Positions 34,818 to 45,983 of a DNA stretch of 64,000 nucleotides are shown piece by piece. The translations under genes and the position numbers were made by a program. Positions within the stretch are counted from its first letter, which is position 1. Each line of letters starts with the position of its first letter. This DNA is from Adiantum capillus-veneris (lineage: Eukaryota; Streptophyta; Polypodiopsida; Polypodiales; Pteridaceae): NCBI GenBank assembly GCA_014529385.2, contig CM043961.1, positions 11,142,478 through 11,206,477 on the forward strand, read 5' to 3'. The notes beneath the pieces are model-generated. The model worked only from the letters and a program-made list of their open reading frames with translations. It ran no database searches and was not told where the DNA came from.

Positions 34818-37800
34818 ATGGCTCAATCTACGGAGAAAGAGATTTTTGGTGCGTTTACATCCGAAGACAAATTGGATGGTACCAACTATTCTCTTTGGTC
34901 TTTTATGGCCAAAAATGTTTTGGTTGGTAAAGGATTGTGGGATTATGTATCTGGAGATGAAGTTCGTCCAGGTAGCATTGCACCTGCCACGCCTGGTCGT
35001 GGTGCAGCTGTTGGTGCAGGACCCTCACAAGTCACTCCAGAGCAAAAGAGATGGGATACTAAAGATGCACAGGCTATGGCTGTGATTGCCTTAACCATAA
35101 AGAGGACAATCACACCACATATCAGATCTTGCAGAACTTCTGAGGATGCTTGGAACACTCTGCAAGCTATGTTTGGAGGAAGAAACGCTGCCAGAATAGA
35201 GTTTTTGAAGAAACAACTTGACAAAATACAGATGGACGAAGGTGACGATATTGTCGAGCATCTTACAAAAATAAGAGATCTTAAAGAGCAATTGCTTAGC
35301 ATTGATGAAGTGATTCCAGAGAAGGACTTGGTTTCCAAAACACTCAATTCACTACCACCATCTTATTTGACTTTTCAGACTTCTTTGACTCTGTCTTTGC
35401 GAGCTAATCCTGACCCTCTTCATTTTGAAGAGTTAGTGGCTTTGCTATTGCAGGAGGATCAATCACGTAAGAACAAGTCTTTACAGGTGGATGGTATGGA
35501 TCATGCTCTTGTTGTACAGAACAAAAACAGGGGTAAAGAGAGTGCTCATCACTCCAAGTCTAGTGCAGGACAATCTTCAGAGAAGTCTAAAGGTGATTCA
35601 GACAAGTCCAAGAAGAAAGGTAAATGTCATTACTGCAAGAAACCTGGTCACTACATTAGTGAGTGTAAAAAGCGAATTGCTAAAGAAAAGAAGAAAGAGT
35701 CAAGTTTGGTTGTTTCAGCTTCTGGTGATTCTTCTACAGCTAAAGAAGAGTCTGCAAACTTTGTGCAGGATTCTTATGCTTTTGTAGTATGTTCAAATTT
35801 TTCTGCTTACAGTGTTGACAAGACACAAATGATTTGGTACTTTGATAGTGGTGCATCCAGGCATATTACTTCAAGGAAGGATTTGTTTTGTTCATTGGAT
35901 GCAGCTCCAGCAGGAAAGAAGGTGACATGTGCAAATAATGCTTCTTATCCAATCAAAGGTGTTGGTAAGATTTTGATTACCATTTCAGATGGTTCAGATT
36001 TATGCTTGCCAGATGTCTTATATGTTCCAGGGATCAAGAAGAATTTGTTGTCTGTATCCTCTCTTGCAAAAAATGGTCTTCGGGTCATTTTTGAGGATGA
36101 CAGATGTGTTGTACGAGATCGAGAGAATGGTTATTCTCTTATCACTACAGGTACGCTGGAAAATGGACTATTTGTGCTAGATCGTTATGAAAAGCAGATT
36201 CAGGTATGTATTGCAGAAACAAAGACTCAGGCCATGCAGGATGCTGAGTTGTGGCATGCTAGATTTGGGCATGTTAGTTATGGCAGTTTGATGACTTTAC
36301 AACGTCATAATATGGTGCATGATTTGTCTTTATTGGAGATGCCACCAAGACATGTATGTGAAGGTTGCGTTCTTGGAAAGATGCACAGATTTGCATTTTC
36401 GCAGGATGGTTCAGTTAGAGCGACACGAAAGTTGCAGCTTGTACACAGTGATGTATGTGGTCCTATGAGGACGCCATCTATAGGAAACAGCCTTTATTTT
36501 GTGACCTTCATTGATGACTTTTCCAGGTTTTGTTGGGTGTATCCACTCAAAGCAAAGTCAGACGTGTTTGCAGTTTTTCAACATTATGTCGCCATGGTTG
36601 AAAATGAAACAGGTTGCAAAGTACAGACTCTTCGTACCGATCGAGGAGGTGAATACATGTCAGGTGCATTTAAGGATTTTTTGGGAAAGAAAGGCATTAA
36701 ACACCAATGCACTATGCCATACACACCACAACAGAATGGTGTTGCAGAAAGGAAGAACAGGTCTTTAATGGAGACAGCTAGATGTATGCTCAAGGCTAAG
36801 AGTTTGCCTCATAAACTATGGATGGAGGCAATTGCTTGTGCAGCACATGTTTTGAACAGGTGTCCTACTCGTGCCTTGAAGACCATTACTGCATATGAAG
36901 CTTGGTATGACAAAAAACCTTCAGTCAGTTATCTTCGTATTTTTGGTTGTCTTGCTTATGCTCACATCCCTCAGCAGTTACGTGGGAAGCTTGATGATAA
37001 GGCAATCAAATGTATATTTGTGGGGTACAGTAGTGGAAGTAAAGGTTATAGACTTTACAATCCTGCTACAAACAAGATTTTTGAAAGTCGTGATGTAATT
37101 TTTGCAGAAACTACTGCTCAACCTATGGTTGCTTTTGATGTACCTCATATGCAGACACATGATGTATTTGAAGGTTTGCTTCCTTCTTTTGTGGAAAATC
37201 AAGATTCACAACAGGTTGATAATCTTGATCAATCTTTTGATCAGCATGTGACACCTCATGATGTAGAGGAAATTGTGCGTGAAGAGCAAGAAGTTCCCAG
37301 GGAAGAAAGAACCTTGCCTAAATGGGTTCAGAAAACTTTGCAGGATAGCAAGCTGGATGCACCGTTGCCACGAAAAACACGTGCTGGTACTACTTTTGGC
37401 AGAGAGCAAGTAGATTTGGCTTGCTTTAGCACTCTTTGTGATGCAGATGAGCCTGATTCATTTGAACAAGCTTTAGAGTATGCTCAGTGGAAAGATGCTA
37501 TGCAGCAAGAAATTGATTCTATTCATAAGAATCATACATGGGATCTAGTGGACTTGCCTACAGGTAAAAAGCCTATTGGTACAAAGTGGGTTTTTAAGGT
37601 AAAAAGGAAACAAGATGGTACTGTTGACAGGTACAAAGCAAGGCTTGTGGCAAAAGGCTATGCGCAACAGAAAGGCATAGATTATGATGAAACCTTTGCT
37701 CCTACTTCTCATGCGTCCACAGTTAGATCACTAGTTGCAATTGCTGCTCATCATGGTTGGAAAGTGCATCAGTTGGATATCAAGACTGCTTTTTTGAATG

Positions 37801-38999
37801 GTGATTTGCAGCAAGAAGTTTATGTAATTCAACCAAGTGGTTTTGTTGTAAAAGGTCAAGAGCAAAAGGTATGTAGATTGCGTAAAGCTTTGTATGGTCT
37901 CAAACAGGCTCCAAGAGCATGGTATGAGAAGATACATACTTATTTGATTGGCCAGGGATTTCAGAATAGTCCAGCAGAAAGTACTTTGTATGTCAAAAAG
38001 AGAGATGGAGTTCTCATTATGCTAACACTTTATGTGGATGATATGCTTCTTACAGGCAATACTGCAGATGAAATTGAAGCGTTTAAAGATGCTTTGAGAA
38101 AAACCTTTGAGATGTCTGATCTTGGTTTGCTACATTATTACTTGGGTATTCAGTTTGTGCAATCAGAGGATGGCATATACATGTTGCAGGCAAAATATTT
38201 GCATAAAATTTTGGACAAGTTTGGTATGCAAAATTGTAAGCCAATCTCTACACCCGTAGAAACTGGATCAAAGTTGAGCATGCATGATGCTGGAGAAACT
38301 TTTGATGTACATACTTATGCAGCAGCGGTTGGTTGCTTGATATATTTGGCAGGCAACACTCGTCCAGACATTCAATTTGGGGTTTCACAAGCAAGCAGAT
38401 TTATGCACAGCCCAGGTATGCATCATTGGCAAGCTGTGAAGCGCATACTTCGTTACCTTTCAGGTACCCCTCATCTTGCCATGTTCTTTCCAAGGGGGGA
38501 TATGTATGGAAAGCACAGTTCTATGCAGCTTCTTGGTTACAGCGATTCAGATTGGGCTGGTGATTTTGACACACGACATTCCACAAGTGGCAATTGTTTT
38601 TTCTTGGGAAATGCATGTATATCTTGGCTAAGCAAGAAGCAACCCACAGTGGCTACATCAACTTGTGAAGCTGAGTACAGGGCAGCTTTCACGGCAACAG
38701 TTGATTGTGTATGGATACGCAGGTTATTGGCAGATCTTTGTGAGTGTCAGCAGGCACCCACTACCATTTTCACTGACAGTCAGAGTGCTATGGCAGTTGC
38801 AAGGAATCCAGTATTTCATGCAAGAACAAAGCACATAGAGGTTCACTACCACTATGTCAGGGAAAGGCTACATGCAGGGGAGATCACACTAACTTACTGT
38901 CCTACACAGGATAACATTGCAGATCTATTTACGAAGGCGTTATCACGAGAAAAGTTTGAAGCTTTCCGAAAAGCTTTGGGCTTACTCTCATACACATGA
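34818..38999 (+). CDS. Ty1/copia Gag-Pol polyprotein, complete
   Basis: One 1,393-residue frame starting MAQSTEKEIFGAF. Gag occupies about residues 1-300 (LDGTNYSLWSFMAKNVL, VSKTLNSLPPSYLTFQTSL). Its zinc knuckle CHYCKKPGHYISEC is near 270-285 and has the full CX2CX4HX4C pattern. Protease is near 340 (WYFDSGASRHIT). Pre-integrase HHCC (ELWHARFGHVS, then CEGCVLGK) is near 480-530. The integrase core has HSDVCGP (about 542), TDRGGEY (about 606) and GVAERKNR (about 645). RT runs from WKDAMQQEIDSI through LDIKTAFLNGDL and LYGLKQAPRAWY to YVDDM (about 1072). RNase H runs from YSDSDWAGD (about 1240) to TDSQSAMAV and ends NIADLFTKALSREKFEAF. Length and order are normal for the family and no key residue is missing. 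The ATG chosen is the first in-frame one after the ~385-bp leader. Confidence 0.97.
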   Translation: MAQSTEKEIFGAFTSEDKLDGTNYSLWSFMAKNVLVGKGLWDYVSGDEVRPGSIAPATPGRGAAVGAGPSQVTPEQKRWDTKDAQAMAVIALTIKRTITPHIRSCRTSEDAWNTLQAMFGGRNAARIEFLKKQLDKIQMDEGDDIVEHLTKIRDLKEQLLSIDEVIPEKDLVSKTLNSLPPSYLTFQTSLTLSLRANPDPLHFEELVALLLQEDQSRKNKSLQVDGMDHALVVQNKNRGKESAHHSKSSAGQSSEKSKGDSDKSKKKGKCHYCKKPGHYISECKKRIAKEKKKESSLVVSASGDSSTAKEESANFVQDSYAFVVCSNFSAYSVDKTQMIWYFDSGASRHITSRKDLFCSLDAAPAGKKVTCANNASYPIKGVGKILITISDGSDLCLPDVLYVPGIKKNLLSVSSLAKNGLRVIFEDDRCVVRDRENGYSLITTGTLENGLFVLDRYEKQIQVCIAETKTQAMQDAELWHARFGHVSYGSLMTLQRHNMVHDLSLLEMPPRHVCEGCVLGKMHRFAFSQDGSVRATRKLQLVHSDVCGPMRTPSIGNSLYFVTFIDDFSRFCWVYPLKAKSDVFAVFQHYVAMVENETGCKVQTLRTDRGGEYMSGAFKDFLGKKGIKHQCTMPYTPQQNGVAERKNRSLMETARCMLKAKSLPHKLWMEAIACAAHVLNRCPTRALKTITAYEAWYDKKPSVSYLRIFGCLAYAHIPQQLRGKLDDKAIKCIFVGYSSGSKGYRLYNPATNKIFESRDVIFAETTAQPMVAFDVPHMQTHDVFEGLLPSFVENQDSQQVDNLDQSFDQHVTPHDVEEIVREEQEVPREERTLPKWVQKTLQDSKLDAPLPRKTRAGTTFGREQVDLACFSTLCDADEPDSFEQALEYAQWKDAMQQEIDSIHKNHTWDLVDLPTGKKPIGTKWVFKVKRKQDGTVDRYKARLVAKGYAQQKGIDYDETFAPTSHASTVRSLVAIAAHHGWKVHQLDIKTAFLNGDLQQEVYVIQPSGFVVKGQEQKVCRLRKALYGLKQAPRAWYEKIHTYLIGQGFQNSPAESTLYVKKRDGVLIMLTLYVDDMLLTGNTADEIEAFKDALRKTFEMSDLGLLHYYLGIQFVQSEDGIYMLQAKYLHKILDKFGMQNCKPISTPVETGSKLSMHDAGETFDVHTYAAAVGCLIYLAGNTRPDIQFGVSQASRFMHSPGMHHWQAVKRILRYLSGTPHLAMFFPRGDMYGKHSSMQLLGYSDSDWAGDFDTRHSTSGNCFFLGNACISWLSKKQPTVATSTCEAEYRAAFTATVDCVWIRRLLADLCECQQAPTTIFTDSQSAMAVARNPVFHARTKHIEVHYHYVRERLHAGEITLTYCPTQDNIADLFTKALSREKFEAFRKALGLLSYT

Positions 39000-39036
39000 T
39001 GATCTGCTACCTTGTACGGATTCACACTATCACTAC

Positions 39037-39046
39037 AGGGGGGATT
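39037..39046 (+). promoter_or_regulatory. polypurine tract of intact copia element
   Basis: AGGGGGGATT sits immediately before the 3' LTR start and is the plus-strand primer of reverse transcription. Confidence 0.9.
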
Positions 39047-39326
39047 TGTAGACATGTAGTAGTGTTAGTGTGTATACGCGCTTCACCAGGGGCACTTTTC
39101 TCCCACTGGGTTTTTCCCCCTGGACATCTGGTGTGAAAGGACACCTTATCTCTTAGGGTTTCATATAAGCTTTGTAGCTCTGAGTTTGTACACACAATTA
39201 TTATTCCAATAGAGAGAGAGAGACTACAGAGATCTCGTACACAAGCTCTGTGTCTTCTCCTTCTCCATCTTCTTCCTACTCTGAGTTGCTGTCTTCCTTC
39301 TGTTTCCTGTTTCATCATCTTCAACA
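39047..39326 (+). repeat. 3' LTR of intact copia element
   Basis: 280 bp with no difference from the 5' LTR that I can find by reading. It is followed directly by target duplication GTTCT. Confidence 0.95.
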
Positions 39327-39331
39327 GTTCT

Positions 39332-39794
39332 CTCTCATTTTGTTTTCTACTCATTTTCTCCTATAGCGTTCCTGGAATCTAGGGTGCTGATTGGCAAAAT
39401 CATAAAACTTGATAGTCGCTGTTTTCTCCCCACGCTCGCTTGAGCTGTCTGAACACTCGTTATCTGCATCGTCGTTTACTTCCAGATGCTCAGAGGAGTC
39501 ATAAAACTCTTCTTGTTGTGGTGGTTCTAAAATATCATCTCCTCCTCGTATAATGCTTACCATGTAATAGGGTAGCACATCACAGCCATCCTTATCGCAA
39601 AATTTTGTCGTTGGGCTACCTGTAATGGTACAAACATCCAATGTTGCTAATATGTGTTCCCATTCCAGAGGTTCCAAGGCATCTTCAAGAAAAGGTTCCG
39701 GAATATAATCCTTGTCCTCAATCGCTCTTTCTAAGACGCATTCCTCTCTTTTTAAGCTCCCACAATGTGAAGCTCCGCACATCCATAGCTCTTT
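39332..39794 (-). pseudogene. G1 segment between protease and RT
   Basis: An open frame at 39782-39351 gives LKREECVLERAIEDKDYIPE, EPLEWEHILATLDV and an acidic Asp/Glu/Ser stretch ending near HPRFQERYRRK. It aligns with family-T remnants at about 20340-20500 and 55170-55330. It is conserved across the lineage but has no recognised enzymatic motif, and it lies between protease and RT. The copia insertion separates it from RT. Confidence 0.65.
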
Positions 39795-40337
39795 TTATTG
39801 CCCTAACCATGCTGGGAGTTTTGACCCTCCCAATGTAGCTGAATCAAACTCTTCTACTAGTGTCTGGTTCACATTCTTGTAACTATGGTCTTTCAAGTGA
39901 ATTTTGGTTGTAGTCTCGCCATGTCTGAGGTATATATGGTCGTAACCCCAATCCTTGACCATCTTTAATTGTCGCATGAATGGTCTTCCCAAGATGATCT
40001 CGTAATTGTTCTTTTTGTTGAAATCGACTATTGCAAATGTATGCTCATACTCGATTCCGCACGAGGTGACAATTACTTTTTCTAAGAGTCCTAGAGGCTT
40101 TTCCATGAACCCATCTGCCAATTGCAATTTCATTCTGGTAGCTCTCAGAGCCGGTTTTTTCCATTTTTTCCAGATTTCTTTGGTGGCAATAGCGACTCCT
40201 GCTCCACTGTCAAGAATAGCTTTGGAAACTACTCCTTGGAATTCTACTGGTAGCGTGGTGTTTCCATCTTCTCCCTCGCAATATTCTCCAACCTTGTTTA
40301 AAGGTACTGGCCTAGTGTTTAGTTGAGGCTTGTCCAA
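39795..40337 (-). pseudogene. G1 protease domain
   Basis: A 181-codon open frame with a retropepsin active site, AILDSGAGVAIATKEIW. MKLQLADGFMEKPLGLLEKV and TFAIVDFNKKNNYEIILGRP follow, the latter the usual Ile-Leu-Gly-Arg-Pro C-terminal half. The catalytic Asp-Ser-Gly is intact. Related, more decayed copies lie in family T at about 19.8-20.1 and 54.65-54.98 kb. The ATG given is arbitrary because the domain would be released from a larger polyprotein. Confidence 0.88.
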
Positions 40338-43300
40338 TTCTCTGATCCCTTCTTGAAGCTTCGAGGTGGGGTCTTTTACTCCAACATTTTCCTACGGTGG
40401 TCCACATGTTTGGTCGTAATCTCAGGAGTTCGGCTAATGTGATTGTGCATGCCACAGGGGTGGACAGCAACTCAATCAACCCTTGTGAATCCATCACTCT
40501 GTTAGAAGAAAGTCTTTAAGATGGGATTACTCTCACCTCAGACTTGGCTTCATACTCTCCTAGGTAAGAGGGTAGAGTTCTTAGCGAGTTTGGTTGGCTG
40601 TGCCCCGAACTAATTGATCCATGGTCTCCCCCTTGTGAATGCATATCAAAGTTCATTTGTGATCTTGCCTCAAATTCTTCAATAGGAGGTAAGATCTCAT
40701 TTTTCTCTTTTCTCGTGCTGTTCACGTGGTAACTCACCCTGTTAGCTTCGTTGGCATCACGGATTTTCTTTCACAGGTCATCTAGACCGTTACAATCCTT
40801 ACCCATTTCTACCAATGTTTTAGGTTGGAACCCATCACTTGTCTCATCTGTTGTATTTGGCACTATGATAGGCTCTCTCCTAAACTCAGAGGCATTCGTG
40901 AGTCTTTCCTTCGTTTCTACTTGTTTCTCTAAAGTTGGTTTGATAGGGGTTGGAGTTGGTACTTCATGCCAACTTGCAGGTTTACCAAGCGGGTTTTCTA
41001 TCAAGGATTGATCTATTTCAATCATCTTTCTACACATTTTCAACCTCTGTTTTTCTATTTCAGCATATGGATAAGTCATCCATCTTTGCTCTTGGGTTTG
41101 GTTGTTCTTGAGTCTGGCTTCATAAGCTTTTAAAAGTGCATCTAACTACTCATTTACCTTTTCTGCCAACACTGATTCTCCTGATCCTGCACTTTTGGGT
41201 TCTTCTATTTCCTTGGGTGCTATGATTGCCGCAGTGTGTGGGCTTAGACTAGCTAGATCCTCTAACCGCTCTAATCTATCCTTTGTGTGTTTTAACTCCT
41301 CGAATAGAGCCGTTTGCTCTCGTTCTCTCTTGGCTTTCATACGCGCCTTTCTAGCTTTCCAAGTGCTTCTATGACTCTTCGCTTCTGAACTTGGGGCATC
41401 GGTTTTTGGCTCTTCAATTATGGGTTTGTTCATCATTCTTTGAGCTTGGGCTCGTGTTACTGCCTGAATAGGTATTATTGTCTCGTTTTCTGATCCTCCA
41501 CTGGAAGGCACTACTTCCAGCATGTTCAAGGTAGTTTTTGCTCCTTTGCTCGGGTTCTTAGGGCAATCAGGAATCAAATGAGTAACTCCACACTCGGTGC
41601 ATTATGGGTTGACTCTAATGATTTCATCATGAGGACAGTCTCTTAGCCAATGGTCTCCACCACACTTGTAGCAGGGTCCCTTAGGCTGTTGAGGTGCTCC
41701 TTGAGCTCCTCTTTGTTGGTATGCATGTCTCTACCCTCCCATGCCTCCGTTGGCTATGAACAACAATGTTCGTTCATCCAAGCTATATCTTCCTTCTCCT
41801 GCTGCTTGTGCAGCTGTTGGTGGTCCTGCACTTCCTATCATGCTCCATGGTTCTGGCGTTGAGGGTTCTTCCGGTGGATAATAGACAGGATTTGCAGCAT
41901 ATCCATTGGGATCTTCGTAATATGCATGCATAGGAACCAAAGCCTTCTCTTTTGGTTCAGTTACTGTTGGTGTGTATCTTATGCCGAGTGGTCTTAATCC
42001 TGGTAGGGGTGGTTGTTGCCCCAACACTGGTTGTGGTCTTTCTACACCTACAAGCCCTGGTAGGTTGCATGCTTGATACCTAGGGATCGGTGGAAGTTGA
42101 GGAGATGCTACTTGAGCTTTGGGAGCGTAAGGTCGTTCTCTCACATACCCCTTGTTATAATAACATTCCTCCGTCCCATGGTTTGTCCATTTTTGTTCAA
42201 TAGCACACCACTTTGGCTGTTTAGCCTGAGGTTTGGCATACAAGTTAATCTTTTTTAGCACTTCCTCTACAAGCTACTCCTCGTTTACAGCTACTTCTCC
42301 ATTCGATGCTGTCTTAGCGGACTTGCTTCCACTTTGTTGTGAGGATGAATCGTCATCAAGATCCTTAAATTCACCCTCTTTGTATACCGTACAATTGTCC
42401 ACAAGGTAAAGAGACTCCTTAGTTAACTCATTTAACGTCGTTCTCCTCTTCATATGTAAGTCCTTCTAGAGATCTGCATTCCTTAGTCCTTGAATAAATA
42501 TAAGCATAAGTCTGGACTAAGTTGGCAGTTCTTCCACAGGGTAGAACTTAACATATCTTTTTAGTCTTAGGGCTGCCTTTTGCACAGATTCCCCGTCTTT
42601 CTGTTTGAATTTATGGATTTGTGAGACTGTATTATGAGTTGTCCCCCTTTGTGATAATTCTTCAATATAACTCGTCAAACACTTCCTCCATAGACTCAAA
42701 GTCTCTACGCTCCACAGAGTCAAACCAAGTAGCAGCATCCTCCTCTAGGGTTAGTCCAAACCCTGCAAATTGGATAGGGAAGTCTAACACCTCTTCAGCT
42801 CTAATTACACGCACAAAGGCTGCTACATGATCTCGAGGATCTTAGTTTCCTGTGTATTTCTTGTTTACCCATTTTTGCACTTAAGAAGGTCTAATTCTAC
42901 GATGGTCGAAAAATCTCATCATTGGATCTCCTCGTCCTAATCGATATACCTCCTCTGGCCTTCTGTAGTGGGTGGGTTCCTCTCCCAGTGGTGCTCTTAA
43001 GCCATAATTTCTAACAGTTCTTGCAAGATATGGTTCATCTCTTCGAACTCGCTCTATGGGTGGTCTTCCAGGCTCTATTGACCTTGAGTTTTTGGCTTAC
43101 TCTCTCCATGGTACTGTGAATAGAGTGGTGGTTCTTGTAAATCCCTTAGTCCTCGTGCGGCTTGATAACCATCTCGGTTTCGGGGCTTTTTCTAATGTTG
43201 CACTCTATCGAATCCATGCCTGCAATGATGGCTCAATTGTTGGTTGGTTCTGGTTGTTGAACATTTGCAGTCGGGTAGAATGTGAGGTCGCGTCATACGC

Positions 43301-44182
43301 TTCTGAAAATGGATTTGTCGATTTGCTAGGGGTGTAGGTGGCTCTTCGCACTTCTTCGGGGGCATATGTTGATGCTTTTGGAACTGTTGCCTTTTCTACC
43401 TCCTCTGGAAGAATACGTTTGTATTCTCGCCCATACGTATCAACAAAAATGATATCCTTTCCCATAGCCATTTCATAAGAGAATAAGTAAAGAACTTTGT
43501 CTTTGCTTAATTCGTTTGGGTAGGGTTCTTTGCAATGGAAGTAAGAGACTATTCCCTCACTCTCATGCTTGTAAATCCCCACATTCTCATTATAGGTTGA
43601 GACCCTGGTTGTTTTCTTATCATACATAAAAAGCGCTCCAGGTCGATCGATGTTTGGAGGCGGTTCTTGAGTTTCTGAAACCATTTTTCCTTTTGCCACG
43701 TTATCTCCATATCTATTGTAATCCTCAGGGTTACTAACTATCAGATAGTGGTTCCCCTTTTCTTCTCGAAATCTATCTCCATCATCATAGACTCGAATTA
43801 TCTCCAGTCTCTGAGCCGATCTTTCCTTAATACAAATACACTTGCGTCCTCGATAGTCAGAATAAACTAGGATTCCCCTCGAGTTTGTTCCTTCTAAGAA
43901 GATCATAGTGAATTTGGGATCGTTCAAAGGGTTTAGGGAGGAGCTCCCTCCTGGCATTGGTCCTTCATAGGAGAAACCTCCTGGCTGTTGACTACCCATG
44001 ATGAAGAAGGACTTATCGAATGAAGTGTCCGTATCACTACCCTCCTCAATAATCGGTGCTAATGGATCTAGCCTTACCTGAGTTACACTCTCTTCCATGG
44101 ACACTAAGCTATCATGGTCACCTAACACCTTTAGGTCTCTAAAAATGTATCTTCCTGATCTTAAATTCATCAAACTTAGCAA
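40338..44182 (-). pseudogene. G1 gag region with capsid and two zinc knuckles
   Basis: The minus-strand frame opens with MNLRSGRYI at about 44171, a start typical of plant gypsy gag, and stays open to about 43205. A capsid-like stretch follows near 42890-42650 (DPRDHVAAFVRVI, FAGFGLTLEEDAATWFDSV). A Pro/Gln-rich block is at 42261-41731. Two tandem zinc knuckles follow: CYKCGGDHWLRDC (about 41678-41635) and CTECGVTHLIPDC (about 41602-41560), both CX2CX3HX4C and separated by an in-frame stop. A coiled-coil Lys/Arg/Glu-rich segment (41440-41150) and the SLRTLPSYLGEYEAKSEVRV block (about 40600-40530) lead to protease. Several stops and frameshifts make it a pseudogene. Confidence 0.82.
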
Positions 44183-45960
44183 TGCAACTTACACAAATCC
44201 AACCACTCACCTGGCAAAGGATCAGTTTCCGCACAACTTCTTGCTTTGCTGCTGAACATTCCTGTACACAAGCGTTTAATTTCGGCAATCGAATCAAAGC
44301 ATTTAACCGCTATAGGTGATTTTAGTAATGATTGGTATAATTGGAGAGTTAACCTCAACCACTACTATATTTATACACTTCTGATGCTCTGGATTAGGTT
44401 TACTAATCTGGAACTGTACTTCCCCCAGATGTTGGTCAATTTACATGAAAAGTCTTGATTCCGTCTTTTGCTCCGTCAAAAGGTCAAACAAGGTCCAAAT
44501 TCACTTCTGAAAGAAGTTCTGGAACCCTCAAGTCAAATGGAACATCACTGTGTGTCCTCAGTCAAATTTTCTCTTTCCTAAGCCCCAGTAGACATCCTAC
44601 GCGTAGGATGTCTCCTGCTCTGTTTGCCTGGTTTTTGCACTATAGGTCCCCCTTGATGTGTTAAGTCCACAACTGTTTTTAATTTTTGATTTGGACACCT
44701 ATAAGGTGGTATATTGGTCAGAAATCTGTTCCAGCAGCCTGCTGTTGGTCTGACCAGTCAAATCAACTCCAATTTGGACCAAAATTGACTAGGAGGCTTG
44801 TCTTAGGCTATACAACACCCTGCTATGCCTACAGTTAGTTTCTGGCTTCAATTTCATGAATTAGTCATTCTACGCGTAGCATGTCTAATTACTCAGAATG
44901 GCTTCAAATTCATAGCGCAGACTCCTCTCAAGGTGTTGTCACTTTGGTATGCTCAAAGCTGGAATTGGAGTGCCAGATCACCCAAAACACATCCTACACA
45001 TAGGATGTCTTTTTGGCTTGTTTGACCCCAGACTTCATCCACAGCTTCCCCTTGATGTCAATAACTCAACGCTATGCTTAGATTTTGGTTTGGATTTCAA
45101 AAGACCCCAATTTTAGCTGTTCTAGCCCTTTTCAGTCAAAGATGCTAAAGTCTGCTTTAGAACTTAATTTTCTTGCCCAATTGAGATGAAACCTTTCTCA
45201 GTCACTCAATAGATCATGCAGATCATGCCCATGCATCCATCCTATGGTTTTGGTCTTAAAATAATGCATTGGCACAATTTGGGCAGGATGTCTGGCAATT
45301 TCTGTCTAACTGACCTTATCCTGTCAAGATATGGTCAAATTTCCACTTTCCAGGTGAAAATAGGGTAAAACCTACCTTCTGAACACACTAGTCAACGCAA
45401 AATTCCAAAATTCCCACCAGATTAGCCTGTAGACATCCTACGCGTAGGATGTCTCCTGGCTTAAAATGTGATTTTTGCCTGACAAAAATGCTCCTAATGC
45501 TCTGCAGCTCTATCAAAAACACTCACAGCAACTTTTGAACTTCACTTCAGCTTTCAAACACTCTTTTGCGCCTTTTACAACCTTATGATGAACCTAACAC
45601 CAAGTATAACATGCATGAAGTGCTCTAGATCATAAATCATGATGTCCTACTTACTCTACTCCTACTCATCATGTGAAATGGTGATAATGATGTTTTGGTT
45701 GCTTCCTGGCCTCTCCGGACTCTCAAGCTCTCTTTTCACCGCTTCTACCACTCAAACTCCTAATCATCAACTCAACTAAGTCCTAAAACTATCTAAGTCT
45801 ACCTAAGTCGAAGGATCTAGGCCAGACACTCGCTCCCTAGACTCCCTCTAAGACCTAGAGAGTCCTCCACCCTCTGATCCTATCTAAATGTAAAACGAGA
45901 CTCTGGCAAGCAAGAAAATCCCTATCCTCAAGGACTAGTCTCGGTCACCTACCTAGGGTT
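44183..45960 (-). other. G1 5' leader with palindrome array
   Basis: About 1.8 kb of untranslated leader lies between primer site and gag. The first part (45960-45500) is Ser/Leu codon-like but open in no frame. The part from 45454 to 44590 carries the same palindrome family found at 26.9-27.5 kb: perfect at 45431-45454 and 44590-44613, degraded at 44863-44886 and 44987-45010. 45431 and 44863 are 568 bp apart, twice 284. Confidence 0.7.
44590..45454. repeat. second palindrome array (24-bp palindrome, ~284-bp spacing)
   Basis: There are four copies of AGACATCCTACG plus reverse complement. Two are perfect (44590-44613, 45431-45454). One has CATTCTACG/CGTAGCATG arms (44863-44886) and one has a CTACACATAG centre (44987-45010). 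Half-site-like AGGATGTCTGG occurs at about 45285 and in the adjacent LTR at about 46341. Both perfect copies here and the copy at 27467 are followed by CCTG. Confidence 0.88.
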
Positions 45961-45983
45961 TTCATCCCCGACAGCGACGCCAA
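45961..45983 (-). promoter_or_regulatory. primer binding site of gypsy G1
   Basis: On minus, TTGGCGTCGCTGTCGGGGAT directly follows the LTR end. It closely resembles the TGGCGCCGTTGCCGGGGA site common in plant gypsy elements. It fixes the 5' end of G1 and the LTR boundary. Confidence 0.82.

Larger units (their letters stand above)
34134..39331 (+). mobile_element. intact, very young Ty1/copia LTR retrotransposon
   Basis: This is a complete element: the 5-bp target duplication GTTCT (34134-34138 and 39327-39331), two 280-bp LTRs that look identical by eye (34139-34418 and 39047-39326), a primer site TGGTATCAGAGC, one uninterrupted 1,393-codon polyprotein, and a polypurine tract. It sits on the plus strand inside the minus-strand gypsy G1, between its protease and RT. 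Identical LTRs, a perfect target duplication and an unbroken frame indicate insertion so recent that no mutation has accumulated. This is a candidate currently active element. All enzymatic domains are present, so it should be autonomous. Confidence 0.97.

Noticed and set aside
34943-37937. Minus-strand and shifted plus-strand frames within the copia polyprotein
   Set aside because: They are shadows of the single intact 1,393-codon frame.
44590-45454. Palindromes as cloning-linker artefacts (they contain ACGCGT)
   Set aside because: Degraded copies, regular ~285-bp spacing and two separate clusters are not expected of linkers.
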